Positions 51,789 to 59,848 of a stretch of 64,000 nt of DNA are shown piece by piece. The DNA lies in the NCBI RefSeq assembly GCF_031348265.1, contig NZ_CP133771.1, positions 5,766,001-5,830,000 on the forward strand. The letters are read 5' to 3'. Position numbers and translations under genes: made by a program. Within the stretch, counting starts at the first letter, position 1, and every line of letters starts with the position of its first letter. This DNA comes from Streptomyces collinus. GTDB taxonomy: Bacteria > Actinomycetota > Actinomycetes > Streptomycetales > Streptomycetaceae. The notes beneath the pieces are model-generated. The model had not been told where the DNA came from. It ran no database searches and saw only the letters and a list, made by a program, of their open reading frames with translations.

Positions 51789-51882
51789 ACATTCCCTACG
51801 CTAAGGAAATTTTTCGAACGGCTAATTACCGAGCCGTAAGAGTGTCGTTACGGGACCGACCGGGACCGGTTGTGTTCGCAGC

Positions 51883-52800
51883 GTGACCGCCGGGACAATG
51901 GAGGCGATGAACGACGACCTCGCGGCCCTCAGCGCCCGCATCGACCACACCAACGAGCTGCTCCAGCGCATGCTCGCCGAGGTGGCGAAGACGCCCTCGA
52001 CCCACGCGATCTTCGTCGATGCCGGGTACCTGTACGCGGCCGCGGGACGCCTCGTCGCCGGCACGGAGGACCGCCGCGCCTTCGACCTGGACGCCGAGGG
52101 CCTGATCGACGCCCTCATCGACAAGGCCCGCACGATCTTCGCGGACAGCCGGCTGCTGCGGGTCTACTGGTACGACGGCGCCCGCCGCCGCATCCACACG
52201 GCCGAGCAGCAGACCATAGCGGAACTGCCGGACGTCAAGGTGCGCCTCGGCAACCTCAACGCCAACAACCAGCAGAAGGGCGTCGATTCGCTCATCCGCT
52301 CCGACCTGGAGTCCCTCGCCCGGCACCGCGCCATCAGCGACGCTGCCCTGCTCGGCGGCGACGAGGATCTGGTGTCGGCGGTGGAGGCGGCCCAGGGGTA
52401 CGGCGCCCGGGTCCACCTCTGGGGGATCGAGGCCCCGGAGGGCCGCAACCAGGCCGAGCCCCTCCTGTGGGAGGTCGACAGCCAGCGCACCTTCGACCTC
52501 GACTTCTTCAAGCCGTACGTCTCCCGCCGCACGGCCCCCGCCTACGAGACGGCCGCCGGCCGGCCCACCCGCGAGGACGTGCGGTTCGTGGGCGCGCAGA
52601 TCGCGGCGAAGTGGCTGGCGGCACGCGGTCGGGACACCCTGGTCGAGCTGCTGCCCGGCCACCCGTACCTGCCCGGCTCGGTGGACCAGGACCTGCTCGT
52701 GGAGGCGGAGGGTCTCCTGCAGTACTCACTGCGCGGCCAGGCGGACCTGCGGCGGGCGCTGCGGGACGGCTTCTGGGATCACCTGCGGACGCAGTACTAG
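51883..52800 (+). CDS. NYN (PIN-like) domain protein
   Basis: 305 aa at the longest start (GTG 51883); ATG 51898 and ATG 51907 are alternatives. Acidic NYN/PIN motifs seen are FVDAGYLY (residues about 44-51), YWYDGARRR and GGDEDLVSAVEAAQ near 157-170, consistent with a metal-dependent ribonuclease. The C-terminal 130 residues are helical. It is divergent from the peptide/protease operon. Its stop overlaps the convergent alpha/beta hydrolase stop by three bases in a CTAG. Confidence 0.88.
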   Translation: MTAGTMEAMNDDLAALSARIDHTNELLQRMLAEVAKTPSTHAIFVDAGYLYAAAGRLVAGTEDRRAFDLDAEGLIDALIDKARTIFADSRLLRVYWYDGARRRIHTAEQQTIAELPDVKVRLGNLNANNQQKGVDSLIRSDLESLARHRAISDAALLGGDEDLVSAVEAAQGYGARVHLWGIEAPEGRNQAEPLLWEVDSQRTFDLDFFKPYVSRRTAPAYETAAGRPTREDVRFVGAQIAAKWLAARGRDTLVELLPGHPYLPGSVDQDLLVEAEGLLQYSLRGQADLRRALRDGFWDHLRTQY

Positions 52801-53696
52801 TCCGTCCCGGCGGCGGCCGGGGACCGGCCCGGCCCGATGCCGTCCCAGAAGTCGGCGAGGGCGTGGGCCGTCGGGAGCGGCTGATCGGCGTTGGGGGAGT
52901 GCTCGGCTCCGGTGACGACCGTGCGGTGCGCGTCCAGCCGCAGGGCCATGTCGTCCAGGATCGCCACCGGCCACGTGTCGTCGTGCGCGCCCGACAGGAC
53001 GTGGAACGGCAGCGGGACGGCGGCGAGTTCGGCCACGCGGTCCGGCTCGGTGCACAACTGGCGTCCCGTCGCCAGCAGTTGTGCGGGACTGTGGCCGAGC
53101 CAGCGGCGGCGCAACTGGTCCTGGTCACCGAGGCCGCGGGCGGGCCCGCCGACTTCCTCGGGCGGCCCCATGGCCTGGATGGCCTCCCACACCTCGGCCA
53201 TCGACAGCACGGCGAGCGCGTCCCGCAGCAGCTTCACCCGCTGCTGCTGGGAGACGGAGATCTCCGCCGGGCCGGAGGAGACCAGGGTGAACGAGACGAA
53301 AGGGGAGTGGTCGAGCAGCACGGCCGCACGGGCGATCTGCCCGCCGAGCGAGTGCCCCACGAGGTGGACGGGCCCGCCCAGCGCCTCGGCCTGCGCGAGC
53401 ACGTCCCGGGCCAGTTCCCGCTGGGCGTAGGCGGATTCGTCGTCCAGAGGGCCGTCCGACTCGTGCTGCCCCCGCCCGTCCACGGCGACGACCCGGTACC
53501 CCCGCTGTGCGAGCGGCTCGTGGAGCAACCGGAAGTCCTCCTTGCTCCCGGTGAACCCCGGCAGCATGAGGACGACTCCCCTGCCCTCCTCACCCGCCGC
53601 CGGCGACGAGTCGACGACGGCGAACTCGCCGCGCGCGGTGCGCAAGGGGTAGGCGCGGGCGCCCGGGGGCGGGGGGAAGGCGGGGTGGCTGGTCAC
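52797..53696 (-). CDS. Alpha/beta hydrolase
   Basis: 299 aa from GTG 53696. Nucleophile Ser116 in GHSLGG, acid Asp239 or Asp240 in SGAHDD and His266 in GAEHSP form the triad. LMLPGFTGSKEDF contains the oxyanion region. Substrate unknown; esterase or thioesterase. The upstream frame is open, but TACCCT lies 6 bases before the GTG without a ribosome site, suggesting a leaderless mRNA and confirming the start. Confidence 0.88.
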   Translation of the reverse strand: MTSHPAFPPPPGARAYPLRTARGEFAVVDSSPAAGEEGRGVVLMLPGFTGSKEDFRLLHEPLAQRGYRVVAVDGRGQHESDGPLDDESAYAQRELARDVLAQAEALGGPVHLVGHSLGGQIARAAVLLDHSPFVSFTLVSSGPAEISVSQQQRVKLLRDALAVLSMAEVWEAIQAMGPPEEVGGPARGLGDQDQLRRRWLGHSPAQLLATGRQLCTEPDRVAELAAVPLPFHVLSGAHDDTWPVAILDDMALRLDAHRTVVTGAEHSPNADQPLPTAHALADFWDGIGPGRSPAAAGTD

Positions 53697-53702
53697 GGGG
53701 CG

Positions 53703-53708
53703 AGGGTA
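53703..53708 (-). promoter_or_regulatory. -10 box of a probable leaderless hydrolase transcript
   Basis: TACCCT on the minus strand, 6 bases before GTG 53696. Confidence 0.4.
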
Positions 53709-53744
53709 GCGGGTGGGAATCGCCCCTGCGCTCCGGGTGAATGC

Positions 53745-53781
53745 CGACGGCCCGGCTCCCCGTGAGGGGGCCGGGCCGTCG
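53745..53781 (-). terminator. Terminator of the DEAD-box helicase gene
   Basis: CGACGGCCCGG (53745-53755) pairs with CCGGGCCGTCG (53771-53781) with further G-C pairs around GTGA, 12 bases past the helicase stop. Confidence 0.85.
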
Positions 53782-53793
53782 AAGAGGGGTGTG

Positions 53794-56460
53794 TCAGCCC
53801 TCCGTGGGCTCCGCGGCGGCCGTGGCCTTGCGGGTGCGGCGGACCCTGGGCTTCGCCTCCGCCGCGTCCTCCGAGGCGGCAGCCGTGGCGGCCGTCGCCT
53901 TGCGCGTACGGCGCGGCTTGGCGGTCTCCGGCTCCTGATCCGCCTGTGCGGGGATCTCGGCGGGCTCGGCGGCCTTGCGGGTGCGGCGGCGCGGCTTGGC
54001 CTCCGTGCCCTCGGCCGTGTCGACGGCGGCCTCGGCCGCTGCGGCGGTCTTCCGCGTGCGGCGCGGCTTGGCCTCGGCGGCCTCCGCGTCCGGGGCGGCA
54101 GCGGCTGCCTTCCGCGTGCGGCGCGGCTTGGCCTCGGCGGCCTCCGGCTCCTGAGCCGTCTGGGCCGGGATCTCGGCAACGGCCGCCGCGGCCGTCTTGC
54201 GGGTGCGGCGCGGCTTGGCCTCCGCACCTTCGGCCGTGTCGACGGCGTCCTCCGCCGGGGCGGCGGCCTTGCGGGTGCGGCGCGGCTTGGTCTCCGCGGC
54301 CTCGGGGGCCTCGGCCAGGGCCGTGGCCCCGGCGGCCTCGGCGGTCTTGCGGGTACGGCGGCGCGGCTTGGCCTCGGTGGCCTCGGCCGTGTCGACGGCG
54401 GCCTCGGCCGCCGCTGCCGTCGTCTTGCGCGTACGCCGGGGCTTCGCCTCGGCCGTCTCGGCGCTGTCCTCCGCCGCTGCGGCCGTCTTGCGAGCGCGGC
54501 GCGGCTTGGCCTCGGCCGTGTCGACGCTCGCCTCGGCCTTCGCGGCCGTCTTGCGGGTACGCCGCGGCTTCGTCTCCGCCGGCTCCGCAGCGGCCTCGGT
54601 GGCGCCCTCGGCGGTGTCGACGGCCGACTCGGCCGCGGACGCCGCCGTGGCCTTGCGGGTGCGGCGGCGCGGCTTGGCGGCGGCCTCGGGCAGCGCCGCT
54701 TCCGCGGCGGCCTCGACGACGGTCGCCTGCTCCGGGGCCGACGGCGTCACCGCGGCCTCGGTCTCCACCGCAGGCGTCTCCGAGCGGCGCGTACGGCGCC
54801 GGCGCGGCTTCGCGGCCGCCTCCGGGGCCTCGGCTGCCGTGCCCTCCGCCGTCGCGACGGCGGTCTCCGCCTGCTCGGACACGGGGGACTCGACCGCCGT
54901 GACCGGGGCCGCCTCGGACTGGGCCCCGCCACGGGTGCGGCGACGCCGGCGCGGGGTGCGCGGAGCCGTGACGGCGTCCGCCTCGGCGGCACCGCCGGTG
55001 ACCGTGCTCTCCGGCGCGGTGGTGCCGGCGGACTCGGGAGCCCCGTCCACCGCGGCCCCGCCGCGCGTACGACGGCGGCGACGCGGCGTACGTGACGAGC
55101 GCTCGCGGTCGGCCGAACGGGACTCGTCCCGGTCGCCGCGGCCACCTCGGCCGCCGCGACCGCGCGGCCCCCGGCCGCCGGTCTCGCCCAGGTCCTCCAG
55201 CTCCTCCGCGTCCAGCCCGGCGCGCGTACGCTCCGAGCGCGGCAGGACGCCCTTCGTGCCCTCGGGGATGCCGAGGTCGGTGTAGAAGTGCGGAGAGGTG
55301 GAGTACGTCTCCGGCGGGTCGCTGAAGCCCAGGTCCAGCGCCTTGTTGATCAGCTGCCAGCGCGGGATGTCGTCCCAGTCGACCAGGGTGATCGCCGTAC
55401 CCTTCGCGCCCGCGCGGCCGGTCCGGCCGATGCGGTGCAGGTACGTCTTCTCCTCTTCAGGCGACTGGTAGTTGATGACGTGCGTCACGCCCTCGACGTC
55501 GATGCCGCGGGCGGCGACGTCGGTGCAGACGAGCACGTCCACCTTGCCGTTGCGGAAGGCGCGCAGGGCCTGCTCGCGGGCGCCCTGGCCGAGGTCGCCG
55601 TGGACCGCGCCGGAGGCGAAGCCGCGCTGCTTGAGCTGGTCGGCCAGGTCGGCCGCCGTGCGCTTGGTGCGGCAGAAGACCATGACCAGTCCCCGGCCGT
55701 CGGCCTGCAGTATGCGCGCCACCATCTCGGGCTTGTCCATGTTGTGCGCGCGGTAGACGAACTGCTTGGTGTTCGCGACCGTCGCGCCCGCGTCGTCCGG
55801 CGAGGTGGCGGAGATGTGCGTGGGCTGCGACATGTAACGGCGGGCCAGTCCGATGACCGCGCCCGGCATGGTGGCCGAGAACAGCATGGTCTGGCGCCGC
55901 ACCGGCAGCATGTTGATGATCTTCTCGACGTCGGGCAGGAAGCCCAGGTCGAGCATCTCGTCGGCCTCGTCGAGGACCAGGCTCTTGACGTGCTTCAGGT
56001 TCAGCTTCTTCTGCCCGGCGAGGTCGAGGAGCCGGCCCGGGGTGCCGACGACCACGTCGACGCCCTTCTTCAGGGCGTCCACCTGGGGCTCGTAGGCCCG
56101 GCCGCCGTAGATGGCGAGGACGCGGACGTTACGCACCTTGCCCGCGGTCTGCAGGTCGTTGGTGACCTGCGTGCACAGCTCGCGCGTGGGGACGACGACG
56201 AGCGCCTGCGGGGCCTCGGTGAGGTCTTCGGGCTCGGCGCGTCCGGCCTCGACGTCGGCGGGGACGGTGACGCGCTCCAGAAGCGGGAGACCGAAGCCCA
56301 GCGTCTTGCCGGTGCCGGTCTTGGCCTGGCCGATGACGTCCTTGCCCGAGAGGGCTACGGGAAGCGTCATCTCCTGGATGGGGAAGGGGGTGATGATGCC
56401 GACGGCCTCCAGGGCCTCGGCGGTCTCGGGGAGGATTCCGAGCTCTCGGAACGTAGTCAG
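53794..56460 (-). CDS. DEAD-box RNA helicase with long basic repeat tail, CTG start
   Basis: 888 aa from CTG 56460. Q motif TPFPIQE precedes motif I AKTGTGKT (46-53), then PTREL, TPGR, DEAD (164-167), SAT and HRIGRTGRAG. The Q motif region FRELGILPETAEALEAVG is upstream of the first ATG (56370), and no ATG, GTG or TTG exists back to the in-frame stop. CTG with GAGG seven bases earlier starts where homologues do. Residues about 460-888 are Arg/Gly then Ala-rich with KPRRTRK repeats, probably RNA/ribosome binding. An RhlE/DeaD-like RNA-remodelling enzyme; equivalent position to Rv3211. Confidence 0.9.
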   Translation of the reverse strand: MTTFRELGILPETAEALEAVGIITPFPIQEMTLPVALSGKDVIGQAKTGTGKTLGFGLPLLERVTVPADVEAGRAEPEDLTEAPQALVVVPTRELCTQVTNDLQTAGKVRNVRVLAIYGGRAYEPQVDALKKGVDVVVGTPGRLLDLAGQKKLNLKHVKSLVLDEADEMLDLGFLPDVEKIINMLPVRRQTMLFSATMPGAVIGLARRYMSQPTHISATSPDDAGATVANTKQFVYRAHNMDKPEMVARILQADGRGLVMVFCRTKRTAADLADQLKQRGFASGAVHGDLGQGAREQALRAFRNGKVDVLVCTDVAARGIDVEGVTHVINYQSPEEEKTYLHRIGRTGRAGAKGTAITLVDWDDIPRWQLINKALDLGFSDPPETYSTSPHFYTDLGIPEGTKGVLPRSERTRAGLDAEELEDLGETGGRGPRGRGGRGGRGDRDESRSADRERSSRTPRRRRRTRGGAAVDGAPESAGTTAPESTVTGGAAEADAVTAPRTPRRRRRTRGGAQSEAAPVTAVESPVSEQAETAVATAEGTAAEAPEAAAKPRRRRTRRSETPAVETEAAVTPSAPEQATVVEAAAEAALPEAAAKPRRRTRKATAASAAESAVDTAEGATEAAAEPAETKPRRTRKTAAKAEASVDTAEAKPRRARKTAAAAEDSAETAEAKPRRTRKTTAAAAEAAVDTAEATEAKPRRRTRKTAEAAGATALAEAPEAAETKPRRTRKAAAPAEDAVDTAEGAEAKPRRTRKTAAAAVAEIPAQTAQEPEAAEAKPRRTRKAAAAAPDAEAAEAKPRRTRKTAAAAEAAVDTAEGTEAKPRRRTRKAAEPAEIPAQADQEPETAKPRRTRKATAATAAASEDAAEAKPRVRRTRKATAAAEPTEG
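53800..54870 (-). repeat. KPRRTRK-type coding repeats in the helicase tail
   Basis: About 13 imperfect units, each with a KPRRxRK basic block followed by 12-30 Ala/Glu/Thr residues. The units vary in length (roughly 60-105 bases), so slippage and recombination are likely to change copy number. Confidence 0.85.
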
Positions 56461-56832
56461 GGTGCTGCCTCTTCTGTGTGGGCGGCGCGAGGCGAGCGCG
56501 GGGTCGTGTCAGACCGTGCCGGGGACGTCGGCTGCCTACGGGCGGGCCGTAGAGCACGGGACCGCGCCGACGCTCTAGCGCTCGTGCCGCTGAGGGTGTC
56601 CCCCTCCGGGACTCGTACGCACTGGGGCGGACGGCCGGGGAGGGCTGTCGGGTCGGAGCCGATCGGGCCACCGACCGGGCATCCTCATACGTGCGGCCTG
56701 TCGAGGTACGTCGACGTACCAGCAGGCGCATTACCACCATACCCCGGAATCGCGCACATGCGATGGCCGATTCGGTCACGTAGTCGTCGTCACAGTGATT
56801 GACCAGGGCCTTACGCCCCCCGGCGGGCAGAC

Positions 56833-56838
56833 TATTCT
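56833..56838 (+). promoter_or_regulatory. -10 box of a probable leaderless transcript
   Basis: TATTCT, 7 bases before ATG 56846, without a ribosome site. Confidence 0.5.
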
Positions 56839-56845
56839 GCGCTTC

Positions 56846-57595
56846 ATGACGAGCTCTGACAAGCCTGAGAACGCCTCGGACGCCGCCGCCGCCGAACCGA
56901 CCTCGGTCGCCGCCCGGGACTGGGCGACGGCCTCCGCCGACCCGCAGTACCGCGCCGCGGTCGTGGACCTGCTCGGTGCGCTCGCGTACGGGGAGCTGGC
57001 GGCGTTCGAGCGGCTCGCGGAGGACGCCAAGCTGGCGCCGACGCTGGCGGACAAGGCGGAGCTGGCGAAGATGGCGTCGGCGGAATTCCACCACTTCGAG
57101 AGGCTGCGCGACCGGCTCGCCGAGATCGGGGAGGAGCCGACGCGGGCGATGGAGCCGTTCGTCGCCGCGTACGACGGGTTCCACAAGCAGACGGCCCCCT
57201 CGGACTGGCTGGAGGGCCTCGTCAAGGCCTACGTCGGCGACTCCATCGCCAGCGACTTCTACCGGGAGGTCGCCGCCCGGCTGGACTCCGACTCCCGCAA
57301 TCTGGTGCTGGCCGTGCTCGACGACACGGGGCACGGCGGCTTCGCCGTGGAGAAGGTGCGAGCCGCGATCGACGCCGACCCGCGTGTGGGCGGGCGGCTC
57401 GCGCTGTGGGCGCGGCGGCTGATGGGGGAGGCCCTGTCGCAGTCCCAGCGGGTGGTCGCCGACCGGGACGCGCTGTCGACCATGCTGGTGGGCGGCGTCG
57501 CGGACGGCTTCGACCTCGCCGAGGTCGGCAAGATGTTCTCCCGGATCACCGAGGCCCACACCAAGCGGATGGCCGCGCTGGGGCTGGCTGCCTGA
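56846..57595 (+). CDS. Ferritin-like fold protein (MiaE-like)
   Basis: 249 aa, mostly helical: LGALAYGELAAFERLAEDAK then ADKAELAKMASAEFHHFERLRDRL (ExxH-like pairs that could bind iron) and later FYREVAARLDSDSRNLVLAVLDDTGH. It matches the ferritin-like family near rhlE in actinobacteria (Rv3210c position), related to the tRNA hydroxylase MiaE fold. Start ATG 56846 is fixed by the TATTCT box 7 bases upstream; the 17-codon upstream extension is unlikely to be translated. Confidence 0.85.
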   Translation: MTSSDKPENASDAAAAEPTSVAARDWATASADPQYRAAVVDLLGALAYGELAAFERLAEDAKLAPTLADKAELAKMASAEFHHFERLRDRLAEIGEEPTRAMEPFVAAYDGFHKQTAPSDWLEGLVKAYVGDSIASDFYREVAARLDSDSRNLVLAVLDDTGHGGFAVEKVRAAIDADPRVGGRLALWARRLMGEALSQSQRVVADRDALSTMLVGGVADGFDLAEVGKMFSRITEAHTKRMAALGLAA

Positions 57596-57651
57596 CGCTC
57601 CGCGGCCGGCCCGCCCGCGTAGAAGTCAGCGCCGCCGCCGTCGGCGACCCC

Positions 57652-57921
57652 TCAGGCGGTCGCCGACCGGCGGCGCAGTCTTCCCGCGGGGCGCAGCAGC
57701 AGCGACAGCGAGGCCACGGAGACGATCACCGCACCGAGCAGGACGAGCAGCACGTGCCCGGCGTCCAGCGCGCTGTGCATGACGAAGGCCCCGAAGAGGG
57801 CGCCGGCCACACCGGTCGAGAGCACCATGGGGCGGTCCGGGAGGCGGTGCGACAGGCGGTGTGCGGCCGCCCATGCCAGAGCCAGGCCGAGGATCGCGGA
57901 GCTCAGCACTTCCAGGAGCAT
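57652..57921 (-). CDS. Small membrane protein
   Basis: 89 aa from ATG 57921 (GAGGG upstream) with three hydrophobic helices: LLEVLSSAILGLALAWAAA, then MVLSTGVAGALFGAFVM and VLLVLLGAVIVSVASLSLLL; basic C-terminus. The longer upstream frame is repeat-derived and unlikely. Its place between the ferritin-like gene and DUF3107 matches Rv3209 in mycobacteria. Function unknown. Confidence 0.78.
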   Translation of the reverse strand: MLLEVLSSAILGLALAWAAAHRLSHRLPDRPMVLSTGVAGALFGAFVMHSALDAGHVLLVLLGAVIVSVASLSLLLRPAGRLRRRSATA

Positions 57922-58053
57922 GTCGGGGTCCCTCCCACACTGCCGGCTGCTCAGATCGTTCGTAGCCCGTCTTACCCCTGACCTGCGGAATCCAACCGCC
58001 CCTGTGGGCGACTTGTGCTCCATCCGTGGAGGAAGCGGTGTGCCGCAAGGGTT

Positions 58054-58107
58054 CCGGGAACGCGAAGGGGCCCGGGAACGCGAAGGGGCCCGGGAACGCG
58101 AAGGGGG
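58054..58107 (+). repeat. Triplicated 18-bp direct repeat abutting a terminator
   Basis: Three exact-period copies (starts 58054, 58072, 58090) of CCGGGAACGCGAAGGGG. The third copy contains the base of the left arm of the terminator at 58097-58140, so the array looks like slipped duplication of terminator-flanking DNA. Confidence 0.85.
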
Positions 58108-58140
58108 CGGAACGGCCGAAGCCGTTCCGCCCCCTTCGCG
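58097..58140 (-). terminator. Terminator of DUF3107
   Basis: Perfect 20-bp stem (58097-58116 with 58121-58140) closed by CGAA, 7 bases past the DUF3107 stop. Confidence 0.93.
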
Positions 58141-58147
58141 TATGCGC

Positions 58148-58375
58148 CTACAGCGCGCCGAAGCCCACCTTGCGCGGGGCCGGCTCACCGATCTCGACAT
58201 ACGCGAGACGGTCGGCCGGGACGAGGAGCTTGCGGCCGTGCTCGTCCACCAGGCTCAGCAGCTGCGACTTGCCGGCCAGTGCCTCGGCGACCACGCGCTC
58301 GACCTCCTCGGCAGTCTGACCGCTCTCCAGAACGATCTCGCGGGGCGCGTGCTGCACGCCGATCTTGACCTCCAC
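58148..58375 (-). CDS. DUF3107 family protein
   Basis: 75 aa from GTG 58375 (GGAGGG upstream): MEVKIGVQHAPREIVLESGQ, then EEVERVVAEALAGKSQLLSL. This is the DUF3107/TB9.4 family (Rv3208A in M. tuberculosis), in the same position next to a TetR gene. Soluble, alpha/beta, function unknown. It has its own terminator, and the TetR gene lies 138 bases upstream on the same strand. Confidence 0.92.
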   Translation of the reverse strand: MEVKIGVQHAPREIVLESGQTAEEVERVVAEALAGKSQLLSLVDEHGRKLLVPADRLAYVEIGEPAPRKVGFGAL

Positions 58376-58513
58376 GGCTATGTCCCTCCGACGGTCAGTG
58401 ATGTGCGCGACCTTCCGCGCCGTACGCAGCACACATTAGCCCGGTGAGGGGACGTACATGCTCCGCCCGAGAACGCCACGAGCGAACACCGGGCGGGAAC
58501 AAAGCGCCTGTCG

Positions 58514-59161
58514 TCAGTGGTGCGGCTGGTCCATGCTGTGCAGCGGGAAGCCCGCGATGCCGCGCCACGCCAGCGACGTGAGCAGCTGTACGGCCTGGTC
58601 GCGCGGCACGCTGCGGTCGCTGTGCAGCCAGGACCGCGCCACCACCTGGGCCAGGCCGCCCAGGCCCGAGGCGAGCAGCATCGACTCCGCGCGCGACAGG
58701 CCGGTGTCCTCGGCGATGACGTCGCAGATCGCCTCCGCGCACTCGTTCGTGACCTTGTCGACGCGCTCGCGCACGGCGGGCTCGTTCGTCAGGTCCGACT
58801 CGAAGACCAGGCGGAACGCGCCGCCGTCGTCCTCTACGTAGGCGAAGTAGGCGTCCATCGTCGCCCGGACGCGCTGCTTGTTGTCGGTCGTCGACGCAAG
58901 CGCGTTCCGTACGGACTGGATGAGCGACTCGCAGTGCTGGTCCAGCAGCGCGAGATAGAGGTCGAGCTTGCCCGGGAAGTGCTGGTAGAGCACCGGCTTG
59001 CTGACGCCCGCGCGCTCCGCGATGTCGTCCATCGCGGCCGCGTGGTAGCCCTGGGCCACGAAGACCTCCTGGGCGGCACCCAGGAGCTGGTTGCGTCGGG
59101 CACGGCGCGGCAGGCGTGTGCCCCGCGGGCGAACCGCCTCTGTCTGCTCGATGGCTGTCAC
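58514..59161 (-). CDS. TetR family regulator
   Basis: 215 aa from GTG 59161, chosen because GGGAGG lies 4 bases in front; ATG 59173 would overlap that ribosome site. The helix-turn-helix MDDIAERAGVSKPVLYQHFPGKLDLYLALL lies near residues 44-73. A C-terminal ligand domain typical of actinobacterial TetR follows. Rv3208 occupies the same position in M. tuberculosis. No operator is evident beside it; whether it binds the palindrome at 31479 is unknown. Confidence 0.9.
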   Translation of the reverse strand: MTAIEQTEAVRPRGTRLPRRARRNQLLGAAQEVFVAQGYHAAAMDDIAERAGVSKPVLYQHFPGKLDLYLALLDQHCESLIQSVRNALASTTDNKQRVRATMDAYFAYVEDDGGAFRLVFESDLTNEPAVRERVDKVTNECAEAICDVIAEDTGLSRAESMLLASGLGGLAQVVARSWLHSDRSVPRDQAVQLLTSLAWRGIAGFPLHSMDQPHH

Positions 59162-59368
59162 GCCGCCTCCCATAGTCGTCCACGTGCGGATCTGGCCGCG
59201 TCGCCATCGTACTTTTCGGTAACCGTGGTGTGCGCGGTGAGAACGCAGAATTTCACGGACCGGACGGTTGCGAAAGCGGTTGCGAAGGTTTCAAACAGGG
59301 TCAGAGCGGGCAAAATGCTGCCTCTTTCCTGTTCGGGGAAGCTGCTCGTCGCCCGTCGGCGGCGAGTG

Positions 59369-59593
59369 TCACCGGTAGTCGTCCTCGTCGAGCGAGACGA
59401 TCCGGGCCTGCTCCACCAGGTCGGCCTCGTTGGCCCGGTCCGGGTCGAGACCGGTCAGCGGGTCGTCGCGGTCCGGCGCGATGTCCGCCTGCTGCTCGGC
59501 CGCGTCGACTTCGGGGGCCTCGACGTCGAACTCCTGCGCCTCCGGCGCGTCCTCGGCCTCGAACGTCTCGGGGTCGGTGGGGTCTACGGCCAT
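59369..59593 (-). CDS. Small acidic protein
   Basis: 74 aa: MAVDPTDPETFEAEDAPEAQ...VDAAEQQADIAPDRDDPLTGL, ending SLDEDDYR. It is very acidic, with no Cys or Lys, and probably unstructured. GGAAGGGAGC precedes ATG 59593. Codon use supports coding, and similar short proteins occur in other Streptomyces as far as I recall. Function unknown. Confidence 0.72.
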   Translation of the reverse strand: MAVDPTDPETFEAEDAPEAQEFDVEAPEVDAAEQQADIAPDRDDPLTGLDPDRANEADLVEQARIVSLDEDDYR

Positions 59594-59836
59594 GCTGGGC
59601 TCCCTTCCTACGAACGTCCCTGGGAATGCAGGGGCCACACGCGGGTGCCCTCTGTACGAGCCTAGGAGACACCCGATCCGGACGCTATGCGATCCGCGTC
59701 CGGGACGTGACACAGTGCTCATCCCGTTGACTGCTACCCACGTGCGCCCGGGTGCCTCCTCTCCCGCCCCCTCAACGGGCCGAATCCTGTGACGGCGAAC
59801 ACAGGCGAACACATGAGTCACTGCGTGATCGTCTCG

Positions 59837-59842
59837 TAACAT
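59837..59842 (+). promoter_or_regulatory. -10 box of a probable leaderless hydrolase transcript
   Basis: TAACAT, 6 bases before ATG 59849, without a ribosome site. Confidence 0.5.
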
Positions 59843-59848
59843 TGCCGC

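Noticed and set aside
58054..58107. Possible CRISPR-like direct repeats
   Set aside because: Copies are adjacent at an 18-base period with no spacers; tandem duplication explains them.
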